A stretch of 64,000 nucleotides of DNA from Smallanthus sonchifolius (taxonomy: Eukaryota > Streptophyta > Magnoliopsida > Asterales > Asteraceae), in assembly GCA_023525975.1 (NCBI GenBank), contig CM042035.1:22733501-22797500 (forward strand), written 5' to 3'. The notes under the pieces were generated by a model, which ran no database searches, had not been told where the DNA came from, and saw nothing but the letters and a program-made list of their open reading frames with translations. Position 1 is the stretch's first letter. Each line of letters starts with the position of its first letter. Below are positions 46,405 through 57,163 of this stretch, piece after piece. The position numbers and the translations under genes were made by a program.

Positions 46405-46524
46405 GAGGTTGCAACACGAGGACTTCCCAGGGGGTCTCCCTTCCTAGTACTACTCTCGCCCAAGCTGGCTTAACTTGGAAGTTCTGATGGGATCTGGTGC
46501 TTTAGTGATGGTATGATCGCAACC
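46405..46524 (-). rRNA. Divergent 5S gene, unit 80 (class D)
   Basis: 120 bp; copy of unit 77 at 1350 bp. Confidence 0.82.
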
Positions 46525-46913
46525 GAAATAACTCATTCATTCTATTACTTTAGCCCCTTCCTCACCGGATTCATTTTTACTTGCATGCTCCTCTTGCGAC
46601 CGCGTTCCGCCTTAAGTCTACACGCGCGTCACCCGCTGGCGAGCGTTTAGTTCTTATACTTCCTTTTAAATAAAATTATCCCACGCTCACCCGGCGTAAA
46701 AATAATTGACTAGTATATCAAGACACACGCGTTCCACCCGACATCTAAACGTGCGTCACCCGTGATCGGGCGTTCCCCGATACGTGACCCCCGCGCTCGA
46801 GTCTTTACGTACGTTGACCTTTTTTTTACAAAAACTCGTTACGCCCACGCCCGCTTGCATAATAATCAACGGGTGACGTTGTATAGAGTAAAAAAAATTC
46901 ATAACTTGAAAAA

Positions 46914-47033
46914 GGGATTGCAACACGAGGACTTCCCAGGGGGTCACCGATCCTTGTACTACTCTCGCCCAAGCACGCTTAACTGCGGAGTTCTGATGGG
47001 ATCCGGTGCTTTAGTGTTGGTATGATCGCAACC
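46914..47033 (-). rRNA. 5S rRNA gene, unit 81 (class C)
   Basis: 120 bp; copy of unit 78 at 1350 bp. Confidence 0.88.
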
Positions 47034-47109
47034 GAAATAACACTTTCATTCTATTACTTTATCCCCTTCCACACATGACTCATTTTTACTTGCATTCTCC
47101 TCTTGCGCG

Positions 47110-47156
47110 CGCGTTCCGCCTTACGTCAACACGCGCGTCACCCGCCGGCGAGCGTT
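47110..47156. repeat. Spacer subrepeat, copy 1 (reference unit)
   Basis: 47 bp from CGCGTTCCGCC to GAGCGTT. It aligns without gaps to 47239-47285, about 129 bp away, at roughly 80% identity (shared CGCGTTCC, ACGTC, GCGTCACCCGC or its C-class form, GCGTT). Confidence 0.75.
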
Positions 47157-47238
47157 TAGTTCTTATACTTCCTTGTACAAAACATATTCCCACGCTCACC
47201 CGGGGCGTAAGAATAATTGACTAGTATATGAAGACACA

Positions 47239-47285
47239 CGCGTTCCACTCGACGTCTAAACGTGTGTCTCCCGCGATCGGGCGTT
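47239..47285. repeat. Spacer subrepeat, copy 2 (reference unit)
   Basis: 47 bp from CGCGTTCCACTC to GGGCGTT; partner of 47110-47156. The same pair is seen across the array, for example 9271-9317 with 9399-9445. Confidence 0.75.
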
Positions 47286-47399
47286 CCCCGACACGGACCC
47301 GCGCGCCCGAGTCTTTACGTACGTTGACCGTTTTTTGACAAAAACTCGTTACGCCCACGCCCGCTTGCATAATAATCAACGGGTGACGTTGTTTAGAGT

Positions 47400-47421
47400 A
47401 AAAAAAATAATAACTTAAAAA
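47400..47421 (-). terminator. RNA polymerase III terminators of unit 82 (reference)
   Basis: Directly after the RNA 3' end the minus strand has five T (47417-47421), and about 9 nt on a run of eight T (47400-47407). T-runs of four or more end polymerase III transcription. Nearly all units have both; T3 units keep only the distal one. Confidence 0.85.
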
Positions 47422-47541
47422 GGGGTTGCAACACGAGGACTTCCAAGGGGGTCACCCATCCTAGTACTACTCTCGCCCAAGCACGCTTAACTGCGGAGTT
47501 CTGATGGGATCCGGTGCTTTAGTGCTGGTATGATCGCAACC
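47422..47541 (-). rRNA. 5S rRNA gene, unit 82 (class A, reference)
   Basis: 120 bp; only G97T differs from the consensus. The product is the 5S RNA of the large ribosomal subunit, made by RNA polymerase III with TFIIIA bound to the internal control region. By the plant model the A box is nt 50-64 (47478-47492), the intermediate element nt 67-72 (47470-47475) and the C box nt 80-97 (47445-47462). Helix I pairs GGTTGC with GCAACC, helix II CCAGCAC with GTGCTTGG, and helix III ACCGGA with TCCGCAGT. It is one of the best candidates for an active gene in the window; activity cannot be judged from sequence alone. Confidence 0.94.
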
Positions 47542-47571
47542 GAAATAACTCTTTCATTCTATTACTTTATC
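47542..47571 (-). promoter_or_regulatory. Upstream promoter of unit 82 (reference)
   Basis: On the minus strand C is at -1 and an AT-rich GATAAAGTAATA occupies about -30 to -19, where plant 5S genes have a TATA-like box. The usual GC at about -12 is not present; GG or AG is at -10/-11. The pattern is conserved in most units. D and E genes have GCTAAAG instead of GATAAAG. Confidence 0.75.
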
Positions 47572-47930
47572 CCCTTCCACACATGACTCATTTTTACTTG
47601 CATTCTCCTCTTGCGCGCGCGTTCCGCCTTACACAAACACGCGCGTCACCCGCCGGTTAGCGTTTAGTTCTTATACTTCCTTGTACAAAACATATTCCCA
47701 CGCTCACCCGGGGCGTAAGAATAATTGACTAGTATATGAAGACACACGCGTTCCACTCGACGTCTAAACGTGTGTCTCCCGCGATCGGGCGTTCCCAGAC
47801 ATGGACCCGCGCGCCCGAGTCTTTACGTACGTTGACCGTTTTTTGACAAAAACTCGTTACGCCCACGCCCGCTTGCATAATAATCAACAGGTGACGTTGT
47901 TTAGTGTAAAAAAAATAATAACTTAAAAAA

Positions 47931-48050
47931 GGGGTTGCAACACGAGGACTTCCAAGGGGGTCACCCATCCTAGTACTACTCTCGCCTAAGCACGCTTAAC
48001 TGCGAAGTTCTGATGGGATCCGGTGCTTTAGTGCTGGTATGATCGCAACC
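47931..48050 (-). rRNA. 5S rRNA gene, unit 83 (class A variant)
   Basis: 120 bp; the CGCCTAAGC and GCGAAG variant of units 49 and 60. Confidence 0.88.
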
Positions 48051-48439
48051 GAAATAACTCTTTCATTCTATTACTTTATCCCCTTCCACACATGACTCAT
48101 TTTTACTTGCATTCTCCTCTTGCGCGCGTGTTCCGCCTTACGTCAACACGTGCGTCACCCGCCGGCGAGCGTTTAGTTCTTATACTTCCTTGTACAAAAC
48201 ATATTCCCACGCTCACCCGGGGCGTAAGAATAATTGACTAGTATATGAAGACACACGCGTTCCACTCGACGTCTAAACGTGTGTCTCCCGCGATCGGGCG
48301 TTCCCAGACACGGACCCGCGCGCCCGAGTCTTTACGTACGTTGACCGTTTTTTGACAAAAACTCGTTACGGCCACGCCCGCTTGCATAATAATCAACGGG
48401 TGACGTTGTTTAGAGTAAAAAAAATTATAACTTAAAAAA

Positions 48440-48558
48440 GGGGTTGCAACACGAGGACTTCCCAGGGGTCACCCATCCAAGTACTACTCTTGCCCAAGCA
48501 CGCTTAACTGCGGAGTTCTGATGGGATCCGGTGCTTTAGTGTTGGTATGATCGCAACC
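48440..48558 (-). rRNA. 5S rRNA gene, unit 84 (class B)
   Basis: 119 bp; class B with CATCCAAGTAC; copy of unit 61 at 11129 bp, including the ACGGCCACGCC spacer marker. Confidence 0.87.
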
Positions 48559-48947
48559 GAAATAACACTTTCATTCTATTACTTTATCCCCTTCCACACA
48601 TGACTCATTTTTACTTGCATTCTGCTCTTGCGCGCGCGTTCCGCCTTACGTCAACATGCGCGTCACCCGCCGGCGAGCGTTTATTTCTTATACTTCCTTG
48701 TACAAAACATATTCCCACGCTCACCCGGGGCGTAAGAATAATTGACTAGTATATGAAGACACACGCGTTCCACTCGACGTTTAAACGTGTGTCTCCCGCG
48801 ATCGGGCGTTCCCCGAAATGGACCCGCGCGCCCGAGTCTTTACGTACGTTTACCTTTTTTGACAAAAACTCGTTACGCCCACGCCCGCTTGCATAATAAT
48901 CAACAGCTGACGTTGTTTAGACTAAAAAAAAATCAAAACGTGAAAAA

Positions 48948-49067
48948 GAGGTTGCAACACGAGGACTTCCCAGGGGGTCTCCCTTCCTAGTACTACTCTC
49001 GCCCAAGCTGGCTTAACTTGGAAGTTCTGATGGGATCTGGTGCTTTAGTGATGGTATGATCGCAACC
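48948..49067 (-). rRNA. Divergent 5S gene, unit 85 (class D)
   Basis: 120 bp; type class D, copy of unit 62. Confidence 0.82.
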
Positions 49068-49456
49068 GAAATAACTCATTCATTCTATTACTTTAGCCCC
49101 TTCCTCACCGGATTCATTTTTACTTGCATGCTCCTCTTGCGAGCGCGTTCCGCCTTATGTCTACACGCGCGTCACCCGCTGTCGAGCGTTTAGTTCTTAT
49201 ACTTCCTTTTAAATAAAATTATCCCACGCTCACCCCGCGTAAAAATAATTGACTAGTATATCAAGACACACGCGTTCCACCCGACATCTAAACGTGCGTC
49301 ACCTGCGATCGGGCGTTCCCCGATACGTGACCCCCGCGCTCGAGTCTTTACGTACGTTGACCTTTTTTTTACAAAAACTCGTTACGCCCACGCCCGTTTG
49401 CATAATAATCAACGGGTGACATTGTATAGAGTAAACAAAATTCATAACTTGAAAAA

Positions 49457-49576
49457 GGGATTGCAACACGAGGAATTCCCAGGGGGTCACCGATCCTTGT
49501 ACTACTCTCGCCCAAGCACGCTTAACTGCGGAGTTCTGATGGGATCCGGTGCTTTAGTGGTGGTATGATCGCAACC
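49457..49576 (-). rRNA. 5S rRNA gene, unit 86 (class C)
   Basis: 120 bp; class C with GAGGAATTCC and TAGTGGTGG on the plus strand; copy of unit 63 (AGTAAACAAAATTC behind). Confidence 0.87.
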
Positions 49577-49965
49577 GAAATAACACTTTCATTCTATTAC
49601 TTTATCCCCTTCCACACATGACTCATTTTTACTTGCATTCTCCTCTTGCGCGCGCGTTCCGCCTTACGTCAACACGCGCGTCACCCGCCGGCGAGCGTTT
49701 AGTTCTTATACTTCCTTGTACAAAACATATTCCCACGCTCACCCGGGGCGTAAGAATAATTGACTAGTATATGAAGACACACGCGTTCCACTCGACGTCT
49801 AAACGTGTGTCTCCCGCGATCGGGCGTTCCCCGACACGGACCCGCGCGCCCGAGTCTTTACGTACGTTGACCGTTTTTTGACAAAAACTCGTTACGCCCA
49901 CGCCCGCTTGCATAATAATCAACGGGTGACGTTGTTTAGAGTAAAAAAAATAATAACTTAAAAAA

Positions 49966-50085
49966 GGGGTTGCATCACGAGGACTTCCCAGGGGGTCACC
50001 CATCCTAGTACTACTCTCGCCCAAGCATGCTTAACTGCGGAGTTCTGATGGGATCCGGTGCTTTAGTGCTGGTATGATCGCAACC
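49966..50085 (-). rRNA. 5S rRNA gene, unit 87 (near canonical)
   Basis: 120 bp; G58A as in unit 66, plus a change in helix I (plus strand TTGCATCACG). Confidence 0.89.
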
Positions 50086-50475
50086 GAAATAACACTTTCA
50101 TTCTATTACTTTATCCCCTTCCACACATGACTCATTTTTACTTGCATTCTCCTCTTGCGCGCGCGTTCCGCCTTAAGTCAACACGCGCATCACCCGCCGG
50201 CTAGCGTTTAGTTCTTATACTTCCTTGTACAAAACATATTCCCACGCTCACCCGGGGCGTAAGAATAATTGACTAGTATATGAAGACACACGCGTTCCAC
50301 TCGACGTCTAAACGTGTGTCTCTCGCGATCGGGCTTTCCCCGACACGGACCCGCGCGACCGAGTCTTTACGTACGTTAACAGTTTTATGACAAAAACTCG
50401 TTACGCCCACGCCCGCTTGCATAATAATCAACGGATGACGTTGTTTAGAGTAAAAAAAAATAATAAATTAAAAAA

Positions 50476-50595
50476 GGGGTTCCAACACGAGGACTTCCCA
50501 GGGGGTCACCCATCATTGTACTACTCTCGCCCTAGCACGCTTAACTGTGGAGTTCTAATGGGATCCGGTGCTTTAATGCTGGTATGAACGCAACC
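50476..50595 (-). rRNA. 5S rRNA gene, unit 88 (class F)
   Basis: 120 bp; class F with TTCCAACACG at the RNA 3' end and CAACCAAAAT at the 5' end. Confidence 0.85.
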
Positions 50596-50976
50596 AAAAT
50601 AACTCTTTCATTCTATTACTTTATCCCCTTCCACACATGACTCATTTTTACTTGCATTCTCCTTTTGCGCGCGCGTACGCCTTACGTAAACACGCGCGTC
50701 ACCCGCCGGCGAGCGTTTAGTTCTTATACTTCCTTGTACAAAACATATTCCCACGCTCACCCGGGGCGTAAGAATAATTGACTAGTATATGATGACACAC
50801 GCGTTCCACTCGACGTCTAAACGTGTGTCTCCCACGATCGGGCGTTCCACGACACGGACCCGCGCGCCCGAGTCTTTACGTACGTTGACCGTTTTTTGAC
50901 AAAAACTCGTTACGCCCACGCCCGCTTGCATAATAATCAACGGGTGACGTTGTTTAGAGTAAAAAAAATAATAACT

Positions 50977-51085
50977 ACGAGGACTTCCAAGGGGGTCACC
51001 CATCCTAGTACTACTCTCGCCCAAGCACGCTTAACTGCGGAGTTCTGATGGGATCCGGTGCTTTAGTGCTGGTATGATCGCAACC
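50977..51085 (-). pseudogene. 5S rRNA pseudogene, unit 89 (class T3)
   Basis: 109 bp; the unit 68 deletion, class A body. The spacer upstream has ACACATAACTC and GTTCCGACTTACG, shared with unit 70. Confidence 0.87.
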
Positions 51086-51475
51086 GAAATAACTCTTTCA
51101 TTCTATTACTTTATCCCCTTCAACACATAACTCATTTTTACTTGCATTCTCCTCTTGCGCGCGCGTTCCGACTTACGTCAACACGCGCGTCACCCGCCGG
51201 CGAGCGTTTAGTTCTTATACTTCCTTGTACAAAACAAATTCCCACGCTCACCCGGGGCGTAAGAATAATTGACTAGTATATGAAGACACACGCGTTCCAC
51301 TCGACGTCTAAACGTGTCTCTCTCGCGATCGGGCTTTCCCCGACTCGGACCCACACGACCGAGTCTTTAGGTACGTTGACCGTTTTTTGACAAAAAGTCG
51401 TTACGCCCACGCCCGCTTGCATAATAATCAACGGATGACGTTGTTTAGAGTAAAAAAAAATAATAAATTAAAAAA

Positions 51476-51594
51476 AGGGTTGCAACACGAGGACTTCCCA
51501 GGGCTCACCCATCATAGTACTACTCTCGCCCAAGCACGCTTAACTGCGGAGTTCTGATTGGATCAGGTGCTTTAATGCTGGTATGAACGCAACC
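51476..51594 (-). rRNA. 5S rRNA gene, unit 90 (class G)
   Basis: 119 bp; A8T, C20T, G81T with C120T, a changed C91-95 run (CAGGGCTCACCC) and GATTGGATCAGG as private changes. Confidence 0.84.
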
Positions 51595-51984
51595 GAAATA
51601 ACTCTTTCATTCTATTACTTTTTCCCCTTCCACACATGACTCATTTTTACTTGCATTCTCCTCTTGCGCGCGCGTTCCGCCTTACGTCAACACGTGCGTC
51701 ACCCGCCGGCGAGCGTTTAGTTCTTATACTTCCTTGTACAAAACATATTCCCACGCTCACCCGGGGCGTAAGAATAATTGACTAGTATATGAAGACACAC
51801 GCGTTCCACTCGACGTCTAAACGTGTGTCTCCCACGATCGGGCGTTCCACGACACGGACCCGCGCGCCCGAGTCTTTACGTAAGTTGACCGTTTTTTGAC
51901 AAAAACTCGTTACGCCCATGCCCGCTTGCATAATAATCAACGGGTGACGTTGTTTAGAGTAAAAAAAAATAATAACTAAAAAAA

Positions 51985-52104
51985 GGGGTTGCAACACGAG
52001 GACTTCCCAGGGGGTCACTCATCCTAGTACTACTCTTGCCCAAGCACGCTTAACTGCGGAGTTCTGATGGGATCCGGTGCTTTAGTGTTGGTATGATCGC
52101 AACC
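51985..52104 (-). rRNA. 5S rRNA gene, unit 91 (class H)
   Basis: 120 bp; G17A, G68A (intermediate element) and G86A (C box). Confidence 0.86.
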
Positions 52105-52494
52105 GAAATAACACTTTCATTCTATTACTTTATCCCGTTCCACACATGACTCATTTTTACTTGAATTCTCCTCTTGAGCGCGCGTTCCGCCTTACGTCAA
52201 CACGTGCGTCACCCGCCGGCTAACGTTTAGTTCTTATACTTCCTTGTACAAAACATATTCCCACGCTCACCCGGGGCGTAAAAATAATTGACTAGTATAT
52301 GAAGACACACGCGTTCCACTCGACGTCTAAACGTGTGTCTCTCGCGATCGGGCTTTCCCCGACATGGACCCGCGCGACCGAGTCTTTACGTACGTTAACC
52401 GTTTTGTGACAAAAACTCGTTACGCCCACGCCCGCTTGCATAATAATCAACGGATGACGTTGTTTAGAGTAAAAAAAAATAATAAATTAAAAAA

Positions 52495-52614
52495 GGTGTT
52501 GCAACACGAGGACTTCCCAGAGGGTCACCCATCATTGTACTACTCTCGCCCTAGCACGCTTAACTGTGGAGTTCTAATGGGATCCGGTGCTTTAATGCTG
52601 GTATGAACGCAACC
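52495..52614 (-). rRNA. 5S rRNA gene, unit 92 (class F)
   Basis: 120 bp; class F with GGTGTTGC at the 3' end and CAGAGGGTC on the plus strand. Confidence 0.85.
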
Positions 52615-52996
52615 GAAATAACTCTTTCATTCTATTACTTTATCCCCTTCCACACATGACTCATTTTTACTTGCATTCTCCTTTTGCGCGCGCGTTCCGC
52701 CTTACGTAAACACGCGCGTCACGCGCCGGCGAGCGTTTAGTTCTTATACTTCCTTGTACAAAACATATTCCCACGCTCACCCGGGGCGTAAGAATAATTG
52801 ACTAGTATATGATGACACACGCGTTCCACTCGACGTCTAAACGTGTGTCTCACACGATCGGGCGTTCCACGACACGGACCCGCGCGCCCGAGTCTTTACG
52901 TACGTTGACCGTTTTTTGACAAAAACTCGTTACGCCCACGCCCGCTTGCATAATAATCAACGGGTGACGTTGTTTAGAGTAAAAAAAATAATAACT

Positions 52997-53105
52997 ACGA
53001 GGACTTTCAAGGGGGTCACCCATCCTAGTCCTACTCTCGCCCAAGCACGCTTAACAGCGGAGTTCTGACGGGATCCGGTGCTTTAGTGCTGGTATGATCG
53101 CAACC
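52997..53105 (-). pseudogene. 5S rRNA pseudogene, unit 93 (class T3)
   Basis: 109 bp; T3 deletion plus GACTTTCAAGG, CTAGTCCTAC, TTAACAGCGG and CTGACGGG on the plus strand. The GACTTTCAAGG marker is shared by units 101, 106, 109 and 112. Confidence 0.86.
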
Positions 53106-53494
53106 GAAATAACTCTTTCATTCTATTACTTTATCCCCTTCCACACATGACTCATTTTTACTTGCATTCTCCTCTTGCGCGCGCGTTCCGACTTACGTCA
53201 ACACGCGCGTCACCCGCCGGCGAGCGTTTAGTTCTTATACTTCCTTGTACAAAACATATTCCCACGCTCACCCGGGGCGTAAGAATAATTGACTAGTATA
53301 TGAAGACACACGCGTTCCACTCGACGTCTAAACGTGTGTCTCTCGCGATCGGGCTTTCCCCGACTCGGACCCGCGCGACCGAGGCTTTAAGTACGTTGAC
53401 CGTTTTTTGACAAAAAGTCGTTACGCCCACGCCCGCTTGCATAATAATCAACGGATGACGTTGTTTAGAGTAAAAAAAATAATAAATTAAAAAA

Positions 53495-53614
53495 GGGGTT
53501 GCAACACGAGGACTTCCCAGGGGGTCACCCATCATAGTACTACTCTCGCCCAAGCACGCTTAACTGCGGAGTTCTGATGGGATCCGGTGCTTTAATGCTG
53601 TTATGAACGCAACC
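53495..53614 (-). rRNA. 5S rRNA gene, unit 94 (class G)
   Basis: 120 bp; class G with GCTGTTATGAACGC (C14A or C15A region). Confidence 0.85.
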
Positions 53615-54003
53615 GAAATAACTCTTTCATTCTATTACTTTTTCCCCTTCCACACATGACTCATTTTTACTTGCATTCTCCTCTTGCGCGCGCGTTCCGC
53701 CTTACGTCAACACGTGCGTCACCCGCCGGCGAGCGTTTAGTTCTTATACTTCCTTGTACAAAACATATTCCCACGCTCACCCGGGGCGTAAGAATAATTG
53801 ACTAGTATATGAAGACACACGCGTTCCACTCGACGTCTAAACGTGTGTCTCCCACGATCGGGCGTTCCACGACACGGACCCGCGCGCCCGAGTCTTTACG
53901 TAAGTTGACCGTTTTTTGACAAAAACTCGTTACGCCCACGCCCGCTTGCATAATAATCAACGGGTGACGTTGTTTAGAGTAAAAAAAATAATAACTAAAA
54001 AAA

Positions 54004-54123
54004 GGGGTTGCAACACGAGGACTTTCTAGGGGGTCACTCATCCTAGTACTACTCTTGTCCAAGCACGCTTAACTGCGGAGTTCTGATGGGATCCGGTGCT
54101 TTAGTGTTGGTATGATCGCAACC
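54004..54123 (-). rRNA. 5S rRNA gene, unit 95 (class H)
   Basis: 120 bp; class H with ACTTTCTAGG and CTTGTCC on the plus strand. Confidence 0.85.
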
Positions 54124-54513
54124 GAAATAACACTTTCATTCTATTACTTTATCCCGTTCCACACATGACTCATTTTTACTTGAATTCTCCTCTTGAGCGC
54201 GCGTTCCGCCTTACGTCAACACGTGCGTCACCCGCCGGCTAGCGTTTAGTTCTTATACTTCCTTGTACAAAACATATTCTCACGCTCACCCGGGGCGTAA
54301 GAATAATTGACTAGTATATGAAGACACACGCGTTCCACTCGACGTCTAAACGTGTGTCTCTCGCGATCGGGCTTTCCCCGACACGGACCCGCGCGACCGA
54401 GTCTTTACGTACGTTAACCGTTTTTTGACAAAAACTCGTTACGCCCACGCCCGCTTGCATAATAATCAACGGATGACGTTGTTTAGAGTAAAAAAAAATA
54501 ATAAATTAAAAAA

Positions 54514-54633
54514 GGGGTTGCAACACGAGGACTTCCCAGGGGGTCACCCATCATTGTACTACTCTCGTCCTAGCACGCTTAACTGTGGAGTTCTAATGGG
54601 ATCCGGTGCTTTAATGCTGGTATGAACGCAACC
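54514..54633 (-). rRNA. 5S rRNA gene, unit 96 (class F)
   Basis: 120 bp; class F with CTCGTCCTAGC on the plus strand. Confidence 0.85.
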
Positions 54634-55023
54634 GAAATAACTCTTTCATTCTATTACTTTATCCCCTTCCACACATGACTCATTTTTACTTGCATTCTCC
54701 TTTTGCGCGCGCATTCCGCCTTACGTATACACGCGCGTCACCCGCCGGCGAGCGTTTAGTTCTTATACTTCCTTGTACAAAACATATTCCCACGTTCACC
54801 CGGGGCGTAAGAATAATTGACTAGTATATGAAGACACACGCGTTCCACTCGACGTCTAAACGGGTGTCTCCCGCGATCGGGCGTTCCCCGACACGGACCC
54901 GCGCGCCCGAGTCTTTACGTACGTTGACCGTTTTTTGACAAAAACTCGTTACGCCCACGCCCGCTTGCATAATAATCAACGGGTGACGTTGTTTAGAGTA
55001 AAAAAAAATAATAACTAAAAAAA

Positions 55024-55143
55024 GGGGTTGCAACACGAGGACTTCCCAGGGGGTCACTCATCCTAGTACTACTCTTGCCCAAGCACGCTTAACTGCGGAG
55101 TTCTGATGGGATCCGGTGCTTTAGTGTTGGTATGATCGCAACC
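55024..55143 (-). rRNA. 5S rRNA gene, unit 97 (class H)
   Basis: 120 bp; type class H; the upstream region reads ATAACCCTTTC instead of ATAACACTTTC. Confidence 0.86.
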
Positions 55144-55531
55144 GAAATAACCCTTTCATTCTATTACTTTATCCCGTTACACACATGACTCATTTTTACT
55201 TGAATTCTCCTCTTGAGCGCGCGTTCCGCCTTACGTCAACACGTGCGTCACCCGCCGGCGAGCGTTTAGTTCTTATACTTCTTTGTACAAAACATATTCC
55301 CACGCTCACTCGGGGCGTAAGAATAATTGACTAGTATATGAAGACACACGTGTTCCACTCGACGTCTAAACGTGTGTCTCCCGCGATCGGGCTTTCCCCG
55401 ACACGGACCCGCGCGACCGAGTCTTTACGTACGTTGACCGTTTTTTGACAAAAAGTCGTTACGCCCACGCCCGCTTGCATAATAATCAACGGACGACGTT
55501 GTTTAGAGTAAAAAAATAATAAATTAAAAAA

Positions 55532-55651
55532 GGGGTTGCAACACGAGGACTTCCCAAGGGGTCACCCATCATAGTACTACTCTCGCCCAAGCACGCTTAA
55601 CTGCGGAGTTCTGATGTGATCCGGTGCTTTAATGCTGGTATGAACGCAACC
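55532..55651 (-). rRNA. 5S rRNA gene, unit 98 (class G)
   Basis: 120 bp; class G with CCCAAGGGGTC and GATGTGATCC. First gene of a 2.53-kb block copied at units 103-107. Confidence 0.85.
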
Positions 55652-56041
55652 GAAATAACTCTTTCATTCTATTACTTTATCCCCTTCCACACATGACTCA
55701 TTTTTACTTGAATTCTCCTCTTGCGCGCGCGTTCCGCCTTACGTCAACACGTGCGTCACCCGCCGGCGAGCGTTTAGTTCTTATACTTCCTTGTACAAAA
55801 CATATTCCCACGCTCACCCGGGGCGTAAGAATAATTGACTAGTATATGAAGACACACGCGTTCCACTCGACGTCTAAACGGGTGTCTCCCGCGATCGGGC
55901 GTTCCCCGACACGGACCCGCGCGCCCGAGTCTTTACGTACGTTGACCGTTTTTTGACAAAAACTCGTTACGCCCACGCCCGCTTGCATAATAATCAACGG
56001 GTGACGTTGTTTAGAGTAAAAAAAAATAATAACTAAAAAAA

Positions 56042-56161
56042 GGGGTTGCAACACGAGGACTTCCCAGGGGGTCACTCATCCTAGTACTACTCTTGCCCAA
56101 GCACGCTTAACTGCGGAGTTCTGATGGGATCCGGTGCTTTAGTGTTGGTATGATCGCAACC
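56042..56161 (-). rRNA. 5S rRNA gene, unit 99 (class H)
   Basis: 120 bp; type class H. Confidence 0.86.
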
Positions 56162-56551
56162 GAAATAACACTTTCATTCTATTACTTTATCCCGTTCCAC
56201 ACATGACTCATTTTTACTTGAATTCTCCTCCTGAGCGCGCGTTCCGCCTTACGTCAACACGTGCGTCACCCGCCGGCTAGCGTTTAGTTCTTATACTTCC
56301 TTGTACAAAACATATTCCCACGCTCACCCGGGGCGTAAGAATAATTGACTAGTATATGAAGACACACGCGTTCCACTCGACGTCTAAACGTGTGTCTCTC
56401 GCGATCGGGCTTTCCCCGACACGGACCCGCGCGACCGAGTCTTTACGTACGTTAACCGTTTTTTGATAAAAACTCATTACGCCCACGCCCGCTTGCATAA
56501 TAATCAACGGATGACGTTGTTTAGAGTAAAAAAAAATAATAAATTAAAAAA

Positions 56552-56671
56552 GGGGTTGCAACACGATGACTTCCCAGGGGGTCACCCATCATTGTACTAC
56601 TCTCGCCCTAGCACGCTTAACTGCGGAGTTCTAATGGGATCCGGTGCTTTAATGCTGGTATGAACGCAACC
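56552..56671 (-). rRNA. 5S rRNA gene, unit 100 (class F)
   Basis: 120 bp; class F but G48 restored (ACTGCGGAG), with CGATGAC; shared with unit 105. Confidence 0.85.
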
Positions 56672-57054
56672 AAAATAACTCTTTCATTCTATTACTTTAT
56701 CCCCTTCCACACATGACTAATTTTTACTTGAATTCTCCTCTTGAGCGCGCGTTCCGCCTTACGTCAACACGTGCGTCACCCGCCGGCGAGCGTTTAGTTC
56801 TTATACTTCTTTGTACAAAACATATTCCCACGCTCACTCGGGGCGTAAGAATAATTGACTAGTATATGAAGACACACGTGTTCCACTCGACGTCTAAACG
56901 TGTGTCTCCCGCGATCGGGCTTTCCCCGACACGGACCCGCGCGACCGAGTCTTTACGTACGTTGACCGTTTTTTGACAAAAACTCGTTACGCCCACGCCC
57001 GCTTGCATAATAATCAACGGGTGACGTTGTTTAGAGTAAAAAAAAATAATAACT

Positions 57055-57163
57055 ACGAGGACTTTCAAGGGGGTCACCCATCCTAGTACTACTCTCGCCC
57101 AAGCACGCTTAACTGCGGAGTTCTGATGGGATCCGGTGCTTTAGTGCTGGTATGATCGCAACC
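57055..57163 (-). pseudogene. 5S rRNA pseudogene, unit 101 (class T3)
   Basis: 109 bp; T3 deletion with GACTTTCAAGG. Confidence 0.87.

Larger units (their letters stand above)
47034..47421 (-). other. Reference 5S intergenic spacer (between units 81 and 82)
   Basis: 388 bp, typical of the array; no gene in it. In plus order it has the upstream element of unit 81, ATGACTCATTTTTACTTG, a CGCGCGCG run, subrepeat copy 1 (47110-47156), the stretch TTCTTATACTTCCTTGTAC, TTGACTAGTATATGAAGAC, subrepeat copy 2 (47239-47285), the palindrome TTTACGTACGTTGACC, a T6 run, GCATAATAATCAACGGGTGA and the T-rich terminators of unit 82. CpG is abundant. Confidence 0.85.
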
